DNA of 64,000 nucleotides from Prorocentrum cordatum (Eukaryota; Sar; Dinophyceae; Prorocentrales; Prorocentraceae): NCBI GenBank assembly GCA_963575745.1, contig CAUYUJ010014627.1, positions 207,001-271,000 of the forward strand, read 5' to 3'. This document shows positions 10,862 to 21,840 of the stretch, piece by piece; the first letter of the stretch is position 1; each line of letters opens with the position of its first letter. Under the pieces are notes generated by a model. The model saw nothing but the letters and a program-made list of their open reading frames with translations, had not been told where the DNA came from and searched no databases. The translations under genes were made by a program, and so were the position numbers.

Positions 10862-12190
10862 CTACGCGACGGTTTTGTTCTCGGTCGCCAACGGCGCAAC
10901 CTATGGCGCAACCGATCGGAGACGGTTTTATTTTCGGCCGCCGAGGGCGTAACCTATAGCCTATGACAGTAGACGGTTTTATTCTCGGCCGCCGACTGCC
11001 AGACTTCTGGCGCAAACGATAGGAGACGGCTTTATGCTCGGCAAGCGAGGGCGCAACTTATGGCGCAACCGATAGGAGACGGTTGTATTCTCAGCCGCCG
11101 AGGGCGAAACTTACAGCGCACCCGATAGGAGGCGGTTTTATCTTCGGCTGCCGAGGGCGCGACCTATGGCTTAACCGATAGGAGACGGCTGTACGCTCGG
11201 CTGCCCAAGGCGCAAAATATGGCGCAACCGATAGGAGACGGTTTTATTCTCGGCCGCCGAGGGCGCAACCTATGGCGCTCCGATAGGAGGCGTTTTTGTT
11301 CTCGGCCGCCGGGGACGCAACCTATGGAGCAACCGATAGGAGACGGCTTTGAGCTGCCAAGGGCGCGACCTGTGGCGCAACCGATAGGAGACGGTTTTAT
11401 TGTCGGCCGCCGAGGGCGCAACCGATGGCGCAACCGATAGGAGGCGCTTTGATTCTCGGCCGCCGGGGGCGCAACCTATGGCGCAACCGATAGGGGACGT
11501 TTTTTTTTCTCGGCCGCCGAGCGCGCAAGCAATGGCGCAACCGATAGGGGACGGCTATACTCTCAGCCGCCGAGGGCGCAACGTATGGCGCAACCAATAG
11601 GAGACGGCTTGATTCTCAGTCGCCAAGGGCGAAACCTATGGCGCAAAGTATGGGAGACGGTTTTATTTTCGGCCGCCGAGGGCGCAACCTACGGCGCGCA
11701 CGATAGGAGACGGTTTTAGTCTCGGCTGCCGATGACGCAACCTATGGCGCAACCGATCGGAGGCGTTTTTGTTCTCGGCCGCCAAGAGCGCAACTCATGG
11801 CGCAATTGATAGGAGACGGTTTGATTCTCGGCCGCCGAGGGCGCAACATATGGCGCAACCGATAGGAGACGGTTTGATTCTCGGCCGCCGAGAGCGCAAT
11901 TTATGGCGCAATTGATGGGAGACGGTTTGATTCTCGGCCGCCGAGGGCGCAACATATGGCGCAACCGATAGGAGACGGTGTTATTTTCAGCCGCAGCCGA
12001 TCGGAGATTGTTATATTTTCGGCCGCCGAGGGCGAAACCTATGGCGCAACCGATAGGAGACGGTTTTATTCATGGCCGCCGAGGGCGAAACCTATGGCGC
12101 TCCGATAGGAGGCGTTTTTGTTCTCGGCCGCCGGGGACGCAACCTATGGCGCAACCAATAGGAGACGGTTTTATTCTCGGCAGCCGATGT
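10862..12190 (+). repeat. 53-bp minisatellite, about 25 copies
   Basis: The unit reads GGCGCAACCGATAGGAGACG, GTTTTATTCTCGGCCGCCGA, then GGGCGCAACCTAT. Copies are 52-54 bp apart with 5-25% divergence by eye. Each unit holds the near-palindrome CTCGGCCGCCGAG. Because 53 is not a multiple of 3, all three frames cycle through the same peptides on each strand, so there is no coding selection to see. Confidence 0.95.
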
Positions 12191-13739
12191 GCCAGGAGAG
12201 GAAGGGGAGAAACGAGGACGACGTCGTAGACTAGGACGTTGGGGAGGAGTTGGAGCAGAAGGAAGACGAAGAAGACGAAGATGATGAGGAGGACGACAAC
12301 GATGAGGAACACGACGACGATCAGGATGGGGAGGAGGACGGGAAGGAACACGAGTAGTACGAGGACGAATTGTGGGCATTCGAATGCGTGCGGGGCTACG
12401 CCCGATTTATGCTCGCCGTTTGGGCTGGCGGTGGGGCCCAAGCGGCGAGCTGTCTTGTGATTTCACCCTGAATGGTTATTGTCCGCCCCTGGGTTTCACA
12501 CAGAGTGATGACGGCTCTTGGAGAGGAGGATGACGCTGCACCTTTCGCTCAGCCATCTCGTCCCATCTATGTTCTCTGCGACGATGAATATGATTGAGTT
12601 ATTGCCCCTTCCGCCTGTTGCCGCAGGCTCGCCAGGAGGCAAAGAGTCAAAGTTTGACAATGGCATTGTGGTTTGATTGTGCTTGTCTTGTGCTCTCTGT
12701 TTAAACACCAGCTCTCGTCGCCACGTTGGGCTGCGCCGATCGCCAATCCGTGGCGGAACCTGACGCCCGAAGCGTCAGGGTCGAGCGCAGTCCGCTTCTC
12801 CCTATTTTGATGTGGGGTGGGGAGGCATATAAAGATGGTCGCGGTGCTCCTGGTGGCAAGATAGAGACAAAGCTGCTCCGCGGCCTTTGGCCGCCGAAAG
12901 GCTTTGGTCTTTCAAAGCTAGAGACTGTGCCTGCTTGCTTCGTGCCTTACTTGGCGGTCCCTGCGGGTTTCGGGCCTTGGTTTCTCACCTGGTGGCTGTC
13001 CCTCCGCCGCTGTGTTACTCTGGCCCTTGCTCGTTCGCCTGTCGTGCTCTCGCTCGTTCCCACTATTGCCTGGAAGTTAGCTTTTGAGCCTAATCCATGC
13101 AAGAAGCAAACTCGGTTCGGTCGTCTTTCGGTTCAGTTGTCGCCGCGGACTTCTGCGCCAGCTTTGCCGGACGGCTCTGGAGCACGGGGGCAGCAAAAAG
13201 GCATGTGCATATAACCTTCGGGAAATCGCCACGGATCTCCTGGGTCGGTGCTGCCCCCCCCCCCGTCCCCGCGGCGCCTCCCGCGTCCAGCGCCGATCCC
13301 CAGAAGTCCGCGCTGACCTTCGACAGTTTGTGCTGATGCGCGCTTTTGCTCCCCCGGGAAAGCTCTGGGGCGCAGGCGGAGCGTTTCGGGGAGATCTTCG
13401 GCCGTCGAGGCACGCCGAGAAGCTCGCCCTCGGCGGGGGATCGACGGAGGCTCCGCGGAGCGTGGCGGCGGCAGATGTCCCAGCGGCCCGGCGGAGGCCG
13501 GCGGGAGTTCGTTTTGGATGCTTCGGCTTCCCCTGGCAGAGGGCCTCGACCTTGGCCAGGGGGACCCCATGCAGGGCGATCGGGGGCCGGCGGAGGCCAG
13601 CGGGTGTCCGCCCTGCCTGGGAGGGGGGTTCGGTTTTGCCCGGCAAGCCTTGGCCAGGGGTGTCTTGCTGCAGGCGATTTGCACTCGCCCGTAGATGGCG
13701 AACGCAAGCCCAACACCAGTTGCAGGCGCCAGTTCTTCG
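12191..13739. other. Non-coding stretch with a purine tract
   Basis: 12192-12365 is GAC/GAG-rich. The remainder is GC-rich with unsupported frames on both strands. A short duplicated motif (GGCGGAGGCC-GCGGG) occurs near 13491 and 13589. No gene is supported. Confidence 0.4.
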
Positions 13740-13970
13740 TTTGTTGTCATGTTGGCGTCGTGTGCATCGGAGCCAGAAGGTTGAACATGTGCGTCTCCTT
13801 CTGTAATAGTTTGTGTTATGTTGTATGGATTGCTATTATGTTTGTTATTCCCGATCTTATTGTTCTTATTACTAAGATGCATTTTCTCCTTACTAGCATG
13901 TTTAATATGTTCAGGACTACCATGATCATCTGTATGGTTAGACTTGTTATCATTATTCTTGCTCGGACTT
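13740..13970. other. AT-rich island
   Basis: A 230-bp patch of TTATTG/TTGTTA-like sequence in otherwise GC-rich DNA. It looks like a decayed AAT/ATT repeat, related in composition to 15981-16336. It encodes hydrophobic residues on one strand and Asn-rich sequence on the other; both follow from composition. Confidence 0.6.
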
Positions 13971-14825
13971 CCAGAAAAGGAGGCGCTTGCCCAGGAGGGG
14001 GGCCTCCTCCTCAACATCCCTCCTGCCAGGGAGGGTTGCTCAGGCTCTGCCCGGAAGGAGGCCTCCGGGCCCTCTCGCCTGGAAGCTATTCTTCCTTCTC
14101 CTTCCCAGATAGCAAGAAGTAGGTGCCCTCTATTTTTCAAAGCCTGGATTCCCAGAGATGTGGGCCTTCCCCAGGACTGGCTGGTCATCCTGAGTAGTGG
14201 TGTGACGGTCCTGGGGCCTGGCAAAGGGGCCGAAGGTTTGCAGGTATTGTGCGTCGTGTGTTTCCTCGACGCGAGGATGTCAGGGTCCTGGTCCTTCCTG
14301 CCCGGAAGGGGCGCGCAGGTTGCCCAGGAGGCGCCCCAGACGTCCAGGCGTCTCGAATGATTACCTCGCCTGTGTTGGCGGCTTCGGAGAGGGTTCTTGC
14401 GCCTGGCTTTCAAGATAACGACATTCGGTACGAAGTGCCAGCCCCTGGGACAGGGGTCGAGAGTTCCGCAGACCCAGGGTCCTCCCTCTGCATCCCCATC
14501 CTTCCTCCTTCCTCGTTTTCCTCGCCCTCCTCCCTCCTCCTTAGGAGGAGGAAGAGGAGTGAGGGTTCGTTCGAGGTCCGAGGTTCGAGGATCGAGGTCT
14601 TTTACGGCCTCTGGAGGCCTCTTGGGGCGTCCAGGGACTCACTTGCCGGGAGCAAGAGGGCGAAGGAGGAGGAGGAGGAGGAGGAGGAGGAGAAGAACAC
14701 GGAGGATATGGGAAAAGTGACACCCAAAAAGGGTCATGGGGTAAGCGGGGTCCCAGTTTTGGTTCGCACTGCTCGTGTGCGGCGGCGCAGTGAGACTTGT
14801 GCATGCGCCGATACCCATACGCATA
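13971..14825. other. Non-coding stretch
   Basis: GC-rich, with a short GGA tract at 14667-14695. No recognisable protein, RNA gene or element. Confidence 0.4.
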
Positions 14826-15130
14826 CCTCCCTCCCCCCCTCCCCCCCTCTTCCCCCTCTTCCCCCTCTTCCTCCTCCTTCTCCTCCCCCTCTCCCCCGCT
14901 CCTCCTCCCCTCCTTCGCCCCCTCGTCCCCTCCTCCTCCCCCTCTTTCTGTGCCCTCTCCTCGCATCCTCGTGGGCTGCGGCCCCCAAGACGCCACCAGC
15001 CCTTGAACCCCGAAGCCCTCCTCCCCTGCCTTCCCCCACTCGGCCTCTAATCCCACTCCCTCCTTCCTTACCTCTCTTCGTCCCTCCTCCCTCCTCCCTC
15101 CCTCCCTCCTCCCTCCCTCCCTCCTCCCTA
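14826..15130. repeat. CCT/CTC pyrimidine tract
   Basis: About 300 bp of CCT- and CCC-rich pyrimidine sequence on the plus strand. Proline/serine/leucine frames over it are repeat products. Confidence 0.9.
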
Positions 15131-15980
15131 CGCTCGGGAACTGTTGCTTGGCGTGTCTGTCGCGCCGCCGCTTCTGGCCCACCACGCTTCGACGCGACAC
15201 GCTATCCACGTCACCATTTCGAAGCGTCAACGTCCCGATCCGTTCCCAGCCTCCCGGCCCGCGGAGCGGAGCGACACGCTATCCGCTCGCAAGGCATAGC
15301 GTATCGTCGGGGCCGCCGCCGCGACACGCTAAGCAAAAGTTCTTCACTGTGTTTCCTCCCTGGTCCCTTCAAGGACTTCCACTTCGCTGTGCACGTCCCC
15401 CACGCTCGCGCACACCGTGACTGCATGTTCTGAGCGTGGTCCCCCCCCCCCCCCCGCGCCCCCTCCGCCTCCCGCCGCGCTTGCTTTAGCGCCTCGCTTC
15501 GTCTCGGAAGCGCACCTCCGTCGCCCGAGCGCTGCTGGAGCCAAGCGGCCGCAGGCCACAAAGTTCCCTCCCTGGTCCCTGCCACTCCCCCCCCCCCTCC
15601 TTCCTCCCCCCCTCCTCCCGACGGCGGCGCCGTCCCGAGGCCGCGGTACAAGACAGTCTCGCGCGAGCTGCTGCTGGAGCAGGACGCTCCCGGCCGCCCT
15701 CCACCTCCCGCCTCTTCGTCCTCTCCGTCGCCCTCCATCTCGCTGCCAGTCCCTCCTTTCACCGATCTGTTCCCCATCTCCCTGGTCGCCCTCCTCTTCC
15801 TCCTCCGCCTCCTCCGCCCTCGCCTTCGTCGCTCCTGGCGCGCAGGTGGAGGCAGCGGGAGGGGAAGGAGCGTGAGGAGGATAAGGGCGGTGACAAAGTG
15901 GAGAAAGTGAGAAGTCGGGGAGGAGCCAGAGGAAAAAGCGAGGAGGAAGGAGCAGGGTAATGATGAGCGGGACGGAACAG
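15131..15980. other. Non-coding; CGACACGCTA motif cluster
   Basis: The decamer CGACACGCTA occurs at about 15195, 15269 and 15322, and the related inverted form ATAGCGTATCG at 15297. 15440-15453 is poly-C. No gene is supported. Confidence 0.45.
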
Positions 15981-15981
15981 A

Positions 15982-16014
<33 letters not shown>

Positions 16015-16336
16015 GAATAATGATATTAACAATAATAATCATAATGCTAGTAGTAATACTACTAATAATAATACTCCTACTAATGATATTAATACTAATA
16101 ATACGAATCATAATAATAATCATAATAATAATCATAATACTAATAAAACTAATAATCATACTAAGAATAATACTAATACTTATAATCATAGTAATACGAA
16201 TAATAATAAAACTAGTAATGATAAGAAGAATAATAAGAATGATAAGAATACTAATACTAATAATGATAATAATAATAATACTAATACTATTAATAATAAT
16301 AGTATTAATAATACTAACAATAATAATAATAATAAG
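15981..16336. repeat. AAT trinucleotide array
   Basis: About 355 bp of AAT/ACT/AAC/GAT triplets, perfect at 15985-16012 and diverged after that. It is strongly AT-rich against its GC-rich surroundings and opens poly-Ile frames. Confidence 0.95.
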
Positions 16337-16529
16337 GAGGTGGAGGAGGAGGAGGAGGAGGAGGGGAAGGGGGAAGGGAAGGCCTCCGTTCTCTCCCCCG
16401 AGGCGGCCGTGTCCGAGCGCCGCAGCCGCCGGAGACGCGGCACCGCCGCCCCTGAGGACGCCCGTGTGCGCGCGGGAGGGGGTGGCGCGTCGAAGGTCGG
16501 GGGTGGCTGGAGGGGGTTGATCGCTGGGG

Positions 16530-16695
16530 GGACCTTGAGATCTTGGCGTCTCGGTTTTTTCGAGCCGGGCGGTTTCGCCCATTCCGGGCCCCAGGGCCGT
16601 CGCAGTTTGATCGGGGTTGAAAAATGACAGGAACTTATGGCTTCATAGGCTTCAGCTGTGATGTTTTACGATGTTTCATGTTTTGTTGCCGTCTG
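16530..16695 (+). repeat. Dispersed repeat family M, copy 2
   Basis: Homologous, in the opposite orientation, to 1295-1452. Landmarks are GGTTTTTTCGAGCCG, TTTCGCC, GAAAAATGACAG and GATGTTTTACGATGTTTC. Confidence 0.55.
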
Positions 16696-17412
16696 AACTC
16701 TGGTGGCACATCATGGCCGCGGCCATGGTATCTCCCTAGATTTCACGGGCCCTTCGTCTTGAGTCAGCACGTCCCTTGTTCCCCCCTTTGGGCGAGAACG
16801 TGCTTCGGGCCAATGTTTTGCTACCCCCTCTTCTGGTTTGGACGACCACAGAAGAGGGGGGCGATGGGGGGGCTTTAGGAGGAAAGTCAGAACGTTTTCG
16901 TTGGCTCTTGGAGGAGGCTTCTGTTGGTTCTTGGAGATTCTCTTGCCGCGGGACGTGTTCCTGCAGTTGCGCATCGTCGAAAGCTTTTCCGGGGGGCCGA
17001 GCGGCCGCCAGAGGCCCGAGCTATGACCCGAAAGCCGCCACCAGGTGGCGCACAGGTGGTGAGGATTGGGCTTGTGTGCGCACCACGGGCTGGGCTCCGA
17101 GGTTCCTCCTTGATCTCCTGTCCTGCTGTCCTTCTCCACACGCACCCTGCCCCCCACCCCCCGTTGTCCGTGCACGCAGCGGGCCATGATGCGTCAGCCC
17201 CCCCTGGCCCCCCCTCTTCGACGCACCCGAGCGGAGGGGAGTCCGCGAGTCACGGGCCCAGGCCCTTCAACGCTGCAGCGAACTCGTCCGGGGGCCGCTT
17301 CTGGGCACCGGGGCGATACAACACAAAAGCGGCATGGGGCGTCCTGAGGTGAGAAGTGTCGGGCTATATGAGGGCCACGTGATGAGAGAATCGCTCAACA
17401 TTTTGGTCAGCA
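16696..17412. other. Non-coding stretch
   Basis: No gene is supported. Confidence 0.4.
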
Positions 17413-17510
17413 TTTGTGTGCGTGTGTTTGTGTGTGCGTGTCGTGTGTCGTGTGCGTGTGTTTGTGTGTGCCTGTGTGTGTGTGTGTGTCACTGTGTTTG
17501 TGTGTTTTAA
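17413..17510. repeat. GT microsatellite
   Basis: Imperfect GT dinucleotides with TGTGCG and TGTTTG interruptions. Confidence 0.9.
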
Positions 17511-18284
17511 GAGTGAGTGTGGGAGAGAGTCCGTGTGTTCTGCAACGCCGCCACAAAGTCACACCCCCGAAATCTGCATGCTTTGTGATACTGATCTCCT
17601 GGACCTCTCGACCCCGTTTCTCGGCCCAGCCATCCATCCCCAGTCGTTTTCTTGTGTCGGCCTGGAGCCCTCAACCAGTCTCCACAGGCCTGCATTTGAG
17701 AAGAATGCAGTCTCGCTGTTGTTGCCAAGCCGTCGCGTTTTTCCGGAGCCGTCGGATGTCTCAGAATGCTACTGTATGCATCCGCTGGCCGGCCGAGCAA
17801 CACTCCCAAACATAAGCTACCGCGCGGCGATGGCCGACGTTGTGGGGCAGCGCGTGCCTCATCCCCCACCCTCCTCCTTTGCTGACGAGCTCAGGTGAGC
17901 GACGCAGAAAAACAGGGTCGGCATTACCGAAAGTGGCGCGTAAGCTGCCCGCGTGAGCACGCGCGTAAGCGCCCTCGCCTCCACTGCGGCGCTTCGCGTT
18001 GGCGGGCCGCGTAGGCCGCGGCATCAGGTCGCTACGTCATCTCGCGTAGGACCCCTTTTCTTTTCGTCGCCCAGGTGACCTGATCCAGTACTTGTTGTTA
18101 CTGTTTGCGGCTTCGGGCAGCCCTTGATGGTCGAGTCACCCAGGTGGCTTGCAGCGATGAGTTGCACACGCCGAGACCCTGGGGTTTCTGACGAGCGGGA
18201 GCTCCCACGGTGCGCCACACCCGCTCGGTATTGTGTCTTGGCCGTTTCTATTCAGCATCGTCCTTTTCGTTGCCTCTCCCTTTC
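17511..18284. other. Non-coding stretch
   Basis: No gene is supported; several open frames but no recognisable product. Confidence 0.4.
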
Positions 18285-18560
18285 ATTCCCCCCCGTCCAC
18301 CTCTCTCTCTCTCCCGCTCCCCCCCATCCCCCCTTTCCTTCTTCCTCCTGCATGCTCCTCTCCCTCATGCTCTCTGTCTCCATCTTATTTCACCCCACCA
18401 TCCCATGTTTCCTTCAATTTCCCCTCGTCCACTCCCTCCCCTTTTTCCCCCGCCTTAGCCCCAGCCCCATGTTTCGGCAGGCTCCGCATCTTCATACCCA
18501 GTTTCCTCCTCCCTCTGTCACTCCCCACATCCCCTAGCTCCTCCTCTTGCTCTTCCTCCC
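18285..18560. repeat. Pyrimidine-rich tract
   Basis: About 275 bp of CT-rich sequence with CTCTCT runs. It could act as an extended polypyrimidine tract but no exon is identified. Confidence 0.75.
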
Positions 18561-18810
18561 TGTCCCACTCCTGTCCCCTGTCACTTCCTCGTCCGCCTGC
18601 GGCGCCGCCGCCACCAGCGTGGTCTTCGCCGCCGCTGCCGCGAAGGCCGCCGCCGCCGTCGCAGTCGTCAGCGGCCCCGAGCGGCCCGGCCGTGCCGGGA
18701 GGCCGAGAGCCTCACCGACGCGGGCGGCCGCCTGTGGGCGCTGGCCGATACCTCTGCCCCCGCGGCGCAGGACGGCGCACGGTGGCTGCGGTTCTTCATG
18801 TCCTAACAGC

Positions 18811-18978
18811 ACGATGAAGACGTAGCCTCACTGAGGTCTCCGTCTTCGCACTAGAGATAACAGTTCTGGGCGGTGTCGTTCGACACGCCTGCAGAAAAGA
18901 CCCTCTATCCCTGATGTTCCTGGCCCTCCTAACTTACGTCCTCTCCCAAAGGGTTAGGGGTCCTTTAGTTCTGGTCAA
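18811..18978 (+). repeat. Dispersed repeat family D, copy 1
   Basis: Collinear with 24324-24477. Shared blocks in order are ACGATG-AGACGT, GCCTCACTGAG, CCGTCTTCGC, CTGCAGAAAAGACCC, CTGGCCCTCC and CTCCCAAAGGGTT-GGGTCCTTT. The first 40 bp fold on themselves (GAAGACG against CGTCTTC). Function unknown; likely a MITE or introner family. Confidence 0.65.
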
Positions 18979-19348
18979 TGCCAGGAAATGGCGAGGCGAG
19001 GGGCGCGGCAGGTCTCTCGTCGTGCCGTCGCGGCGGCGATCCCGCCGCGGGCGTCCGAGGTTGAGTGCCGCCAGCGGCCCAGCATCGGCCAAGCTGGGGC
19101 GATGCAGCGGTCGAAGAGCCGCCGATCCCCCGAGGCTGCATAGGGCCACGCGGGCTGCCGGAGACCGACGCCGGGGACCCCGTCACGGCACGAGCCTGCC
19201 GTGGTCATGGCGAGTGCCACTGGCGGGGCCACCGCGGGCGAGGAGGCGTCGGGCGCCTCCCCGAGCCACAGGAATACCAGTTTGGAACAGATCCCTACCC
19301 CTGTGCTTAGCATCACCTCACCTCGATATCGATTTTCAGGATTCCCTC

Positions 19349-19428
19349 AGGTTCTGAGGGCACATCCCTAAGATTGTCCTCGTTTTTTGCTCGCCTATCT
19401 TAGGGATGGGGATAAGTTCGAGGCTGGT
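19349..19428 (+). repeat. Dispersed repeat family N, copy 2
   Basis: Homologous to 1827-1906. The central inverted repeat is CATCCCTAAGAT against ATCTTAGGGATG. It sits directly upstream of family F copy 1. Confidence 0.6.
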
Positions 19429-19436
19429 TACAGGAA

Positions 19437-19584
19437 TCGGACGGGGTTAGGAAGAGGATAAATCCGTTCCAGAGCGTTCCCGAACGCTCTCAGAGCTTTC
19501 CGGAACGCTCTGAGAGCGCCGCGTCGCCCGAGACATCCTCTGGAGCCGCCGGCTTTCAGAGATTCTCGATGTGTCCTCGTCCGA
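19437..19584 (+). mobile_element. Foldback element family F, copy 1
   Basis: Shares GAGGATAAATCCGTTCCAGA and the following palindromic blocks (GAGCGTTCCCGAACGCTC) with 45109-45256. Both copies continue with GCCG-G-CGCCCGA and end in CAGAGATTCTCGA followed by an inverted terminal block (TCCTCGTCCGA here). It is strongly hairpin-forming and non-coding. Confidence 0.7.
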
Positions 19585-19795
19585 GAGTTCTCTTAGACCT
19601 GGCTCCGCCTTGAGGAAGGAGCGGCGCCACGCCACCCGTGAGGAGCGTCGTTTGGCCTCTAGCGTGGCTGGTGCCGTCCTGTCTCTCTCTCTTTCTCGGG
19701 GCCACGCCCTCCGACGGCCAGCCCAGATTCTTTGTTTGAGGTGCCCTGCGGCGGAACTCGTCGTCTAACCGGCCGGGCGGCGCGGCCGGGCCGCT

Positions 19796-19886
19796 GCTGT
19801 GCTGCTGCTGCTGGTGCTGCTGCTGCTGGTGCTGCTGCTGGTGCTGCTGCTGCTGGTGCTGCTGCTGCTGGTGCTGCTGCTGGGTG
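19796..19886. repeat. CTG/GCTGGT tandem repeat
   Basis: About eight units of CTGCTGCTGGTG type. One frame would encode a Leu/Val stretch resembling a membrane segment, but no surrounding gene is supported. Confidence 0.85.
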
Positions 19887-21707
19887 CCACGGTCGCCTAC
19901 CGGGTGCGGAAGGGCGCGGAGAAGGTCAGGGTGTGGGCGGCACAGACCTTGCCCGCCGCGCGAGGAGGACGAGGAGGAGGAGGTTCGTGCCGATTATGAG
20001 AGTCAAGCAGTGGCGAAGCGTCCTGGCTTGCCGACAGGCCCACCAGAGAAGGTTCCCAGAACCTCTTACGGTTTGAACGTAGCGTTATTGGAGCATTTGG
20101 CCGTGACCGTCTTGTTCGAATACATCGGTTTTATGTTCGAAGGACATTGTGTTTTCTCATAATATTATGTGGTTCTAGAAGCAGTTCGTGATAGGCCTGT
20201 AGGAATGCCGGACGGTCGGTCCATGCTCAAAACAGGAGTTATGACGTACGTTCTTCCCCCCCTCCACCTTACCGTGTGGCAGGCATATACTCTGTGCCCG
20301 TTAGGCCTGGCATCTTCACCTTGGCCTATTCTGGCTTCCTTGAGCCGCTGCGCCTGTCCAACTTCCGGGAAACGAGGCTAGCGTACGTTTCGAGCTGTTG
20401 AGCCTACTTATGTGTGTTCATCCCTCTTGCCCCCTGGCCGTTCAGTCTTCGACGCTGGCCTCGCCTAATTTGTTCGCGCCTTGCCTAAGTCGACTTCGCG
20501 CATTCTTTTTTCACCCGTGGTGCTCTCCAGCTCCGTGGCTTAAGTTCGCCCAGCGTAGGACAAGAAGGCCCGGGGAAACGCAAGAATCGAGTTTGCCCGG
20601 GCTCGGGTCCGCCGCCGATTTTGTGGTCGGTCCTAGCGTGATTTGCGACGGTCCAGTTTTCATGAAGGGTCTACCGCGGGAGTTCGCGCTTAATTTCAAA
20701 GCAGCACCCGCCGTTTTCTAAGGGCCCCATCAGACAAGTTCGGCTCACACAGCTTGAGTCTTACGTTTCCACGAGAGGAGGGGGAGGAGAAGGAGGAGGA
20801 GGAGGAGGAGGAGGAGGATAAGGAGGGGGAGAAGAGGAGGAGGAGGAGGAGGAGGATCAAGACAAGGAGGAAGCGGCGGCGGCGTCGCCGCCGTCTTCGT
20901 TCACGTCGTCGTCGTGGTCCTGGTCGACGTCGAAGTCTGCGTCGTCAACGGCGGAGGTGGAGGATGTGTCGAGGAGGAGGACGAGGAAAATAAGGACAAG
21001 GGACCCCCTCCCTTCTGTCTTACCTCATCCCTCCCTCTGTCTCACCTATTTCTTTCACTTCAGGGGTAAGGGGGATTCTAAGGGGCTCTTGAGAATCCTT
21101 CTCCTACTCCTTTTTTCCTCTTCCTCCTCCTACTCCTTTCTTTCCCTCATCGTCATGCATGTTTCCTCGCGCATTCGTCCTTCTCATGCCACATCCTCTG
21201 CATGTGGAGCCGCGTCGGCATCGGCAGCGCCCCTGGCGCAGCCGGGGGGTCAGCTGCTGTCCGAGGAAGCGGCCGCGTATCAGATCCCCCCCCCCCCGGG
21301 GCGAAAGCCGGGCCAGAGCTCCCTCCCGTTCTCACACGGACCGCTCCTTCCTCGTGCCTTCCTCCTCCCCACCCCGCGTCCCCGGGAGGAGACCCAGACG
21401 AGTCAGCCCACCGCGGACGAGCGGGAGTTCCGCGACTGGGCGCTCGCCTTGCTCCGGGAGCCCTGCCGGGAAGAGACAGAGGAGGGGGGAAGGGGAGGGC
21501 AGGAGGCGGGGAAGGGGCAGGAGGACGTGGATGAGGGGCAGGAGGCGGGGATGAGGGGCAAGAGACGGGGGTGAGCGGCAGGAGGCGGGGATGAGGGCAT
21601 CCAGAAGAGCCCTACCAGGAGAGTTCTGGGACAGGAGGCGAGGATGAGGGGCGGGAGGACGGGGGTGGGGGGTGGAGGGGGCGGGGGGGCGGGGGGGCAG
21701 GAGGGGT
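19887..21707. other. Non-coding stretch with GGA tract
   Basis: 20774-20860 is a GGA tract. A pyrimidine tract ending in CAG at 21030-21063 looks like an intron acceptor, and the frame 21400-21480 (QPTADEREFRDWALALL) could be an exon, but no homology is recognised. Confidence 0.35.
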
Positions 21708-21840
21708 TGTGTGTGTGTGTGTGTGTCTGTGTGTGTGTGTGTGTGTGTCTGTGTGTGTGTGTGTGTGTGTGTGTCTGTGTGTGTGTGTGTGCATGGGGGT
21801 ATTTGTGCTCCCTGTGTATGTGTGTGTGTGTGTGTTTGTT
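21708..21840. repeat. GT microsatellite
   Basis: About 130 bp of GT dinucleotides with TGTC and ATGG interruptions. Confidence 0.95.

Noticed and set aside
10862-12190. CRISPR-like array
   Set aside because: The whole 53-bp unit is conserved with no unique spacers, and the host is eukaryotic.
13940-14122. Hydrophobic protein at the AT-rich island
   Set aside because: Hydrophobicity follows from the ATT/TTG-rich composition; no domain, and the opposite strand is equally open.
19800-19900. Leu/Val-rich membrane segment encoded by the CTG repeat
   Set aside because: It exists only because of the CTGCTGGTG tandem; no start codon context or downstream protein supports it.
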